Shown: positions 6,178-9,218 of the stretch, in pieces
How the letters are laid out: every line of letters begins with the position of its first letter
Position numbering within the stretch: the stretch's first letter is position 1
NCBI GenBank assembly: GCA_035543875.1
Contig: DATKIY010000200.1
Coordinates: 1-9,218, forward strand
Origin: DATKIY01 sp035543875
Lineage (GTDB): Bacteria > Actinomycetota > Actinomycetes > JAHEKZ01
Direction: 5' to 3'
Length of the DNA: 9,218 nt
Position numbers and translations under genes: made by a program
The notes under the pieces: model-generated
The model's database searches: none
What the model was told of the DNA's origin: nothing
Seen by the model: the letters and a program-made list of their open reading frames with translations, nothing else

Positions 6178-7713
6178 ATGTATAAGCCGACAAGGCGCGG
6201 AAAATCCACCGCGCTCCTAGCCACTGGAGCCATCCTGGCTACCGGTGGCTTTGCGGCTCTCGGCACCTCAGGTGCGGCGGCATCCAGCCACCGTGAAGCT
6301 CCACTGATTGCCGGCGAACCGCAGTACGACGCAACAGACCTGTATGCGTTCGTCAGCCCAGACGACAAGGACTCGACGACCATCGTCGCCAACTGGATCC
6401 CGTTTGAAGATCCAGCCGGTGGTCCGAACTTCTTCTCGTTTGCGACCGACGCGCGCTACGACATCAAGATCGACAGCAACGGAGACGCGGTCGCTGACCG
6501 CATCTTCCGCTACACCTTCACCAACTCATACCAGTCCAAGGACACGTTCTTGTACGCCAACGGTCCCGTGACGAGCTTGACGGACGACAATCTCAACTTC
6601 CGTCAGCACTTCACGTTGACCCGCATTGCCAATGGCAACGAGAAGGTCATCGCGAAGGGTCCAGTAGCCCCGAGCAACGTGGGCGAGGCAACGATCCCCG
6701 ACTACGGATCGCTGCGCGACCAAGCCGTAACTCCCACGATGAATGACAAGGGTCAGGTCTACGCCGGTCAAGCGGACGACCCGTTCTTTGCGGACCTGCG
6801 CGTGTTCGACCTGCTGTACGGCGGAAACCTGAGCGAGGTCGGCGACGACACACTCGCCGGCTACAACGTCAACACCACGGTGATGCAGGTGCCGTCGGCC
6901 AACCTCACGCAAGGCAACGACCCCGTCGTCGGCGTGTGGACCACCACCCAGGAGCGCACGGACAGTGGCTCCTGGAAGCAGGTCAGCCGGTTGGGCAACC
7001 CGCTGGTGAACGAAGTAGTCATCCCGCTGAAGGACAAGGACAACTTCAACGCGAGCCGTCCCGTCGACGACCCGCAGTTCTTGGACTACGTCACGATGCC
7101 TGAGCTTCCCAAGCTCATCGACGCTGTATATGGCATCAACGCGCCAGCGGAACCTCGCAACGACCTCGTGTCAGTCTTCTTGACCGGCGTCGATGGTCTC
7201 AACAAGCCGGCCCACCTGACCGCGCCTGGTGAGATGTTGCGACTCAACACCTCGATCCCACCTGCCGGAAGCTCAGAGAACCGGCTCGGTGTGATTGGTG
7301 GAGACAACGCTGGGTTCCCCAACGGCCGCAGGCTCGGTGACGATGTCATTGACATCGCACTGCAGGTGGTCGAAGGCGAACTGGTTGGCTCGCCGAACGA
7401 CCTCGGTGACGCTGTAAACCAGAACGACAGCAATTTCAGCAGCACCTTCCCGTACGTGGCACTGCCTCACTCGGGTTCGGCTGTTGACAGCGCTGCGGCA
7501 CGAGTTGCCCCAAGCGGCTACACCCCGCTGAACGGCGGCACGTACGACGGAACCACGACTGCGGGCACATCCAGCCTGCCGATCGCGCTCCTTGGCGCAG
7601 GAGCACTTCTGCTCCTCGTCGGAGGACTTGGTTTCGCTCGTCGGCCAGTGACAGCACGCGTTGGTAACAACGCTGAAAACGCTGAAAACACTGAAAACAC
7701 TGACAAGGCCTGA
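6178..7713 (+). CDS. Secreted, C-terminally membrane-anchored DUF4331 protein
   Basis: The 511-aa protein has a signal peptide (about residues 1-35) that ends just before the family signature SSHREAP. DUF4331 follows over most of the length: YDATDLYAFVSPDD (50-63), a calcium-loop-like DSNGDAVADRIF (99-110), a region around KPAHL, and the conserved FPNGRRLGDDVIDIALQ (380-396). A C-terminal hydrophobic helix (about 466-487) is followed by Arg-Arg and a short polar tail, so the protein would be anchored with its domain outside. No LPXTG motif precedes the helix, so sortase attachment is unlikely. The ATG has AAAGGGA at a suitable distance; a longer open frame from 6016 has no signal peptide at its start and runs through the regulatory region. 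The family has no established biochemical function. The gene is followed by a hairpin and a TPR membrane-protein gene. Confidence 0.85.
   Translation: MYKPTRRGKSTALLATGAILATGGFAALGTSGAAASSHREAPLIAGEPQYDATDLYAFVSPDDKDSTTIVANWIPFEDPAGGPNFFSFATDARYDIKIDSNGDAVADRIFRYTFTNSYQSKDTFLYANGPVTSLTDDNLNFRQHFTLTRIANGNEKVIAKGPVAPSNVGEATIPDYGSLRDQAVTPTMNDKGQVYAGQADDPFFADLRVFDLLYGGNLSEVGDDTLAGYNVNTTVMQVPSANLTQGNDPVVGVWTTTQERTDSGSWKQVSRLGNPLVNEVVIPLKDKDNFNASRPVDDPQFLDYVTMPELPKLIDAVYGINAPAEPRNDLVSVFLTGVDGLNKPAHLTAPGEMLRLNTSIPPAGSSENRLGVIGGDNAGFPNGRRLGDDVIDIALQVVEGELVGSPNDLGDAVNQNDSNFSSTFPYVALPHSGSAVDSAAARVAPSGYTPLNGGTYDGTTTAGTSSLPIALLGAGALLLLVGGLGFARRPVTARVGNNAENAENTENTDKA
7669..7704 (+). repeat. 9-bp tandem repeat, four units, at the 3' end of the DUF4331 gene
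   Basis: Units are AACGCTGAA, AACGCTGAA, AACACTGAA and AACACTGAC. They encode the NAE/NTE/NTD tripeptides of the cytoplasmic tail. Because the unit is a multiple of three, copy-number change would alter tail length without frameshift. Confidence 0.85.
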
Positions 7714-7719
7714 CGCTCC

Positions 7720-7756
7720 CCCGCCTGGGTCCGGTTCACCGCCGGGCTCAGGCGGG
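7720..7756 (+). terminator. 15-bp hairpin after DUF4331, probable U-less terminator or processing stem
   Basis: The left arm at 7720-7734 (CCCGCCTGGGTCCGG) pairs with the right arm at 7742-7756 (CCGGGCTCAGGCGGG), with two G-U wobbles and a 7-nt loop. It starts 7 nt after the stop codon. No T-run follows, as is common for actinobacterial terminators. It may end most transcripts after the DUF4331 gene or stabilise its 3' end while allowing some read-through into the TPR gene. Confidence 0.65.
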
Positions 7757-7820
7757 TCGTCCGGTTCGCACAGAGCTGGCCCTCAAAACAGTGCCCTTTG
7801 AACAGCGAAGGAACGTAGAT

Positions 7821-9143
7821 ATGTCGCGCAAACCCCTCGCACGTGGGTCAATCATCGTTGGCCTGGCGGTCGCGTTGATCGGACTTGGCACCGCGCTCCC
7901 CTTCTTCGGCGACGATTCACCGGGAACGCCAGCAGCGGCGTCAGGCGCGAGTTTCGTCGGTGTCTCCTCAAACGACCTGACAGCCAACCTCACGGCCTTG
8001 CGTGCTCATCTGGCCGCTCAACCTCAGGACACCCACGGCTGGGCGTTGCTGGCCCAGGGGTACGTCGAGCAAGCGCGACTGGTCGCGGACCCCAGCTACT
8101 ATTCCAAGGCTGAGGAAGCCATCGCTCGGTCGTTGGCTCTTGACTCGGCAGACAACGCTGCTGCCTACTCCGCGCGCGCCGCATTGGCGTCTGCTCGCCA
8201 TGACTTTGCCCTCGCACTTTCGTCGGCACGTGAGGCACTTGCCATCAACCCACTTGACCAGGTGGGTCTTGCGATCCGCACCGACGCACTGACCGAACTC
8301 GGGCGTTACAACAAGGCGCGACACTCCGCGATGGCCATGGACAGCCACCGCCCCGGACTTCCGGCCACCACGCGACTGGCATACCAAGCCGAGCTTCGCG
8401 GACATCTACGCTCCGCAGCCGCATCGTTCGCGCGCGCAGCGGCTCACTCGACAGGATCAGACCTCGCGTTCGCGTTGGTCCACCAAGCCAACCTGGAGCG
8501 CTCGCTGGGCAAGCTGAACGTGGCCGAGCACCTCTACCGCAATGCACTGCTCGCCCACCCCGACGACCCCACGGCACTTGCCGGTCTGGCACACATGGCC
8601 GTGGCGCGAGGCAACATCTCCGCCGCGACGGTTCGTGCACGCGACGTCGCGACACTGCTACCAGTGCCAGAAAACGTCACGTTCTACGCCGAACTGCTGC
8701 TCGTCCAGGGCAAGACTGCGCAGGCGCGCCAGCAGTTCGCGGTGGAACAGGCCACAGCGCAGCTTGCGGCAGCTCAGGGTGTCAACGTCGACCTCGAGCT
8801 CGCACAGTTCTTTGCTGACCACGGCGATCCGAGGAAAGCTTTGCAATCAGCGCGCGAAACGTGGGCGGCACGACACACCGTCCACACCGCGGACGCGCTC
8901 GGCTGGGCACTTCACGTGAACGGCAAAGACCAGCAAGCGCTTCGCCTCGTCAAGCAGGCAAATGCACTCGGCACTGGCTCGGCGCAGTTCCTCCAGCATC
9001 TAGGAATCGTTGAGGCTGCGCTCGGCCACGACGCGGCAGCGCGAACGCACCTGACGCAGGCCTTAGCAGCCGATCCCGGCTACTCCCCCTGGCAGCAACA
9101 GAACATCCGTCAGGCTTTGCTATCTCTGGATGGTCCGTCATGA
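7821..9143 (+). CDS. Membrane-anchored tetratricopeptide repeat protein
   Basis: The 440-aa protein has a short basic N-terminus, one hydrophobic segment (about residues 9-29) and a Ser/Ala/Pro linker, then Ala-rich helical repeats from about 50 to the end. TPR-like units are visible, for example DTHGWALLAQGYVEQ with the following AEEAIARSLALD (70-108), AAAYSARAALASARHDFALALSSAREALAINP-type units (113-144), and repeats near 217-247, 252-280, 360-388 and 395-420. The first repeat resembles CcmI/NrfG-type TPRs. The repeats most likely sit outside the cytoplasm and serve as a protein-binding scaffold. The ATG is preceded by AAGGA 8 nt upstream; an earlier in-frame GTG at 7791 would add 10 polar residues and lacks a comparable site. 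The next gene starts in its stop codon (ATGA), so the two are translationally coupled. No enzymatic motif is seen. Confidence 0.8.
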   Translation: MSRKPLARGSIIVGLAVALIGLGTALPFFGDDSPGTPAAASGASFVGVSSNDLTANLTALRAHLAAQPQDTHGWALLAQGYVEQARLVADPSYYSKAEEAIARSLALDSADNAAAYSARAALASARHDFALALSSAREALAINPLDQVGLAIRTDALTELGRYNKARHSAMAMDSHRPGLPATTRLAYQAELRGHLRSAAASFARAAAHSTGSDLAFALVHQANLERSLGKLNVAEHLYRNALLAHPDDPTALAGLAHMAVARGNISAATVRARDVATLLPVPENVTFYAELLLVQGKTAQARQQFAVEQATAQLAAAQGVNVDLELAQFFADHGDPRKALQSARETWAARHTVHTADALGWALHVNGKDQQALRLVKQANALGTGSAQFLQHLGIVEAALGHDAAARTHLTQALAADPGYSPWQQQNIRQALLSLDGPS

Positions 9144-9218
9144 ACCTTCTGACGCGTGTCGGGGTTGTCGCCGGTGTTTCCGCGACCATCGCGCTGGTTC
9201 CTTCGATTGCGTTCGCGC
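9140..9218 (+). CDS. 5' end of an exported protein, truncated by the window edge
   Basis: The ATG at 9140 overlaps the TPR gene stop as ATGA, with GGATGG a few bases upstream. The 26 visible residues form a typical signal peptide: MNLLTRVG, a hydrophobic core, then a PSIAFA ending resembling a signal peptidase I site. The mature part is outside the window, so the product cannot be identified. In some actinobacteria, from memory, a nickel/cobalt-type transporter with a cleaved signal follows DUF4331 and TPR genes; this is a guess for the present case. Confidence 0.65.
   Translation, partial: MNLLTRVGVVAGVSATIALVPSIAFA

Noticed and set aside
5712..6392. Long minus-strand open frame of 226 codons across the divergent region
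   Set aside because: It is antisense to the DUF4331 start and overlaps the zinc-ribbon gene in another frame. It shows no motif, and is a typical high-G+C shadow frame.
7540..7650. Sortase-type anchor on the DUF4331 protein
   Set aside because: A hydrophobic helix and Arg-Arg are present, but no LPXTG-like motif precedes them, so a simple membrane anchor is the better reading.

Overview
This window looks like chromosomal DNA from a high-G+C actinobacterium (G+C is high by eye). The evidence is GTG starts, a PimB'-type mannosyltransferase next to a RipC-like NlpC/P60 hydrolase (a pairing also found in mycobacteria), actinobacterial small CxxC proteins, and an actinobacterial-style c-di-AMP riboswitch ahead of a cell-wall hydrolase. 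No phage, IS, CRISPR, rRNA or tRNA genes were seen.

Layout. Positions 1-261 are non-coding sequence downstream of pimB'. From 5312 down to 262, on the minus strand, is an envelope operon. A sigma-70-like promoter (5284-5312) leads into a 5'-end hairpin, a ydaO/yuaA-class c-di-AMP riboswitch (about 5090-5235) and a hairpin with the Shine-Dalgarno sequence in its loop. The genes follow in the order NlpC/P60 peptidoglycan hydrolase, membrane-anchored HExxH peptidase of the MA-like group, multi-pass M48 peptidase, and GT4 mannosyltransferase. The last three are tightly packed: MA peptidase/M48 share ATGA and M48/pimB' share GTGA. From 5989 down to 5309, also on the minus strand, lie two very small proteins, each with two CxxC pairs (probable zinc knuckle or ribbon).

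The plus-strand block starts at 6178, divergent from the zinc-ribbon gene across a 188-bp intergenic region. It encodes a secreted, membrane-anchored DUF4331 protein, then a 15-bp hairpin, then a membrane-anchored TPR protein. The 5' end of another exported protein overlaps the TPR stop by ATGA and is cut by the window end.

How they may work together. The minus-strand operon joins peptidoglycan cleavage, two membrane proteases and phosphatidylinositol mannoside synthesis on one likely transcript, potentially controlled by c-di-AMP. The plus-strand block looks like a surface or periplasmic module of unknown function. The most interesting points are the architecture of the c-di-AMP leader, which could make it a translational switch, and the uncharacterised DUF4331-TPR-secreted protein module.
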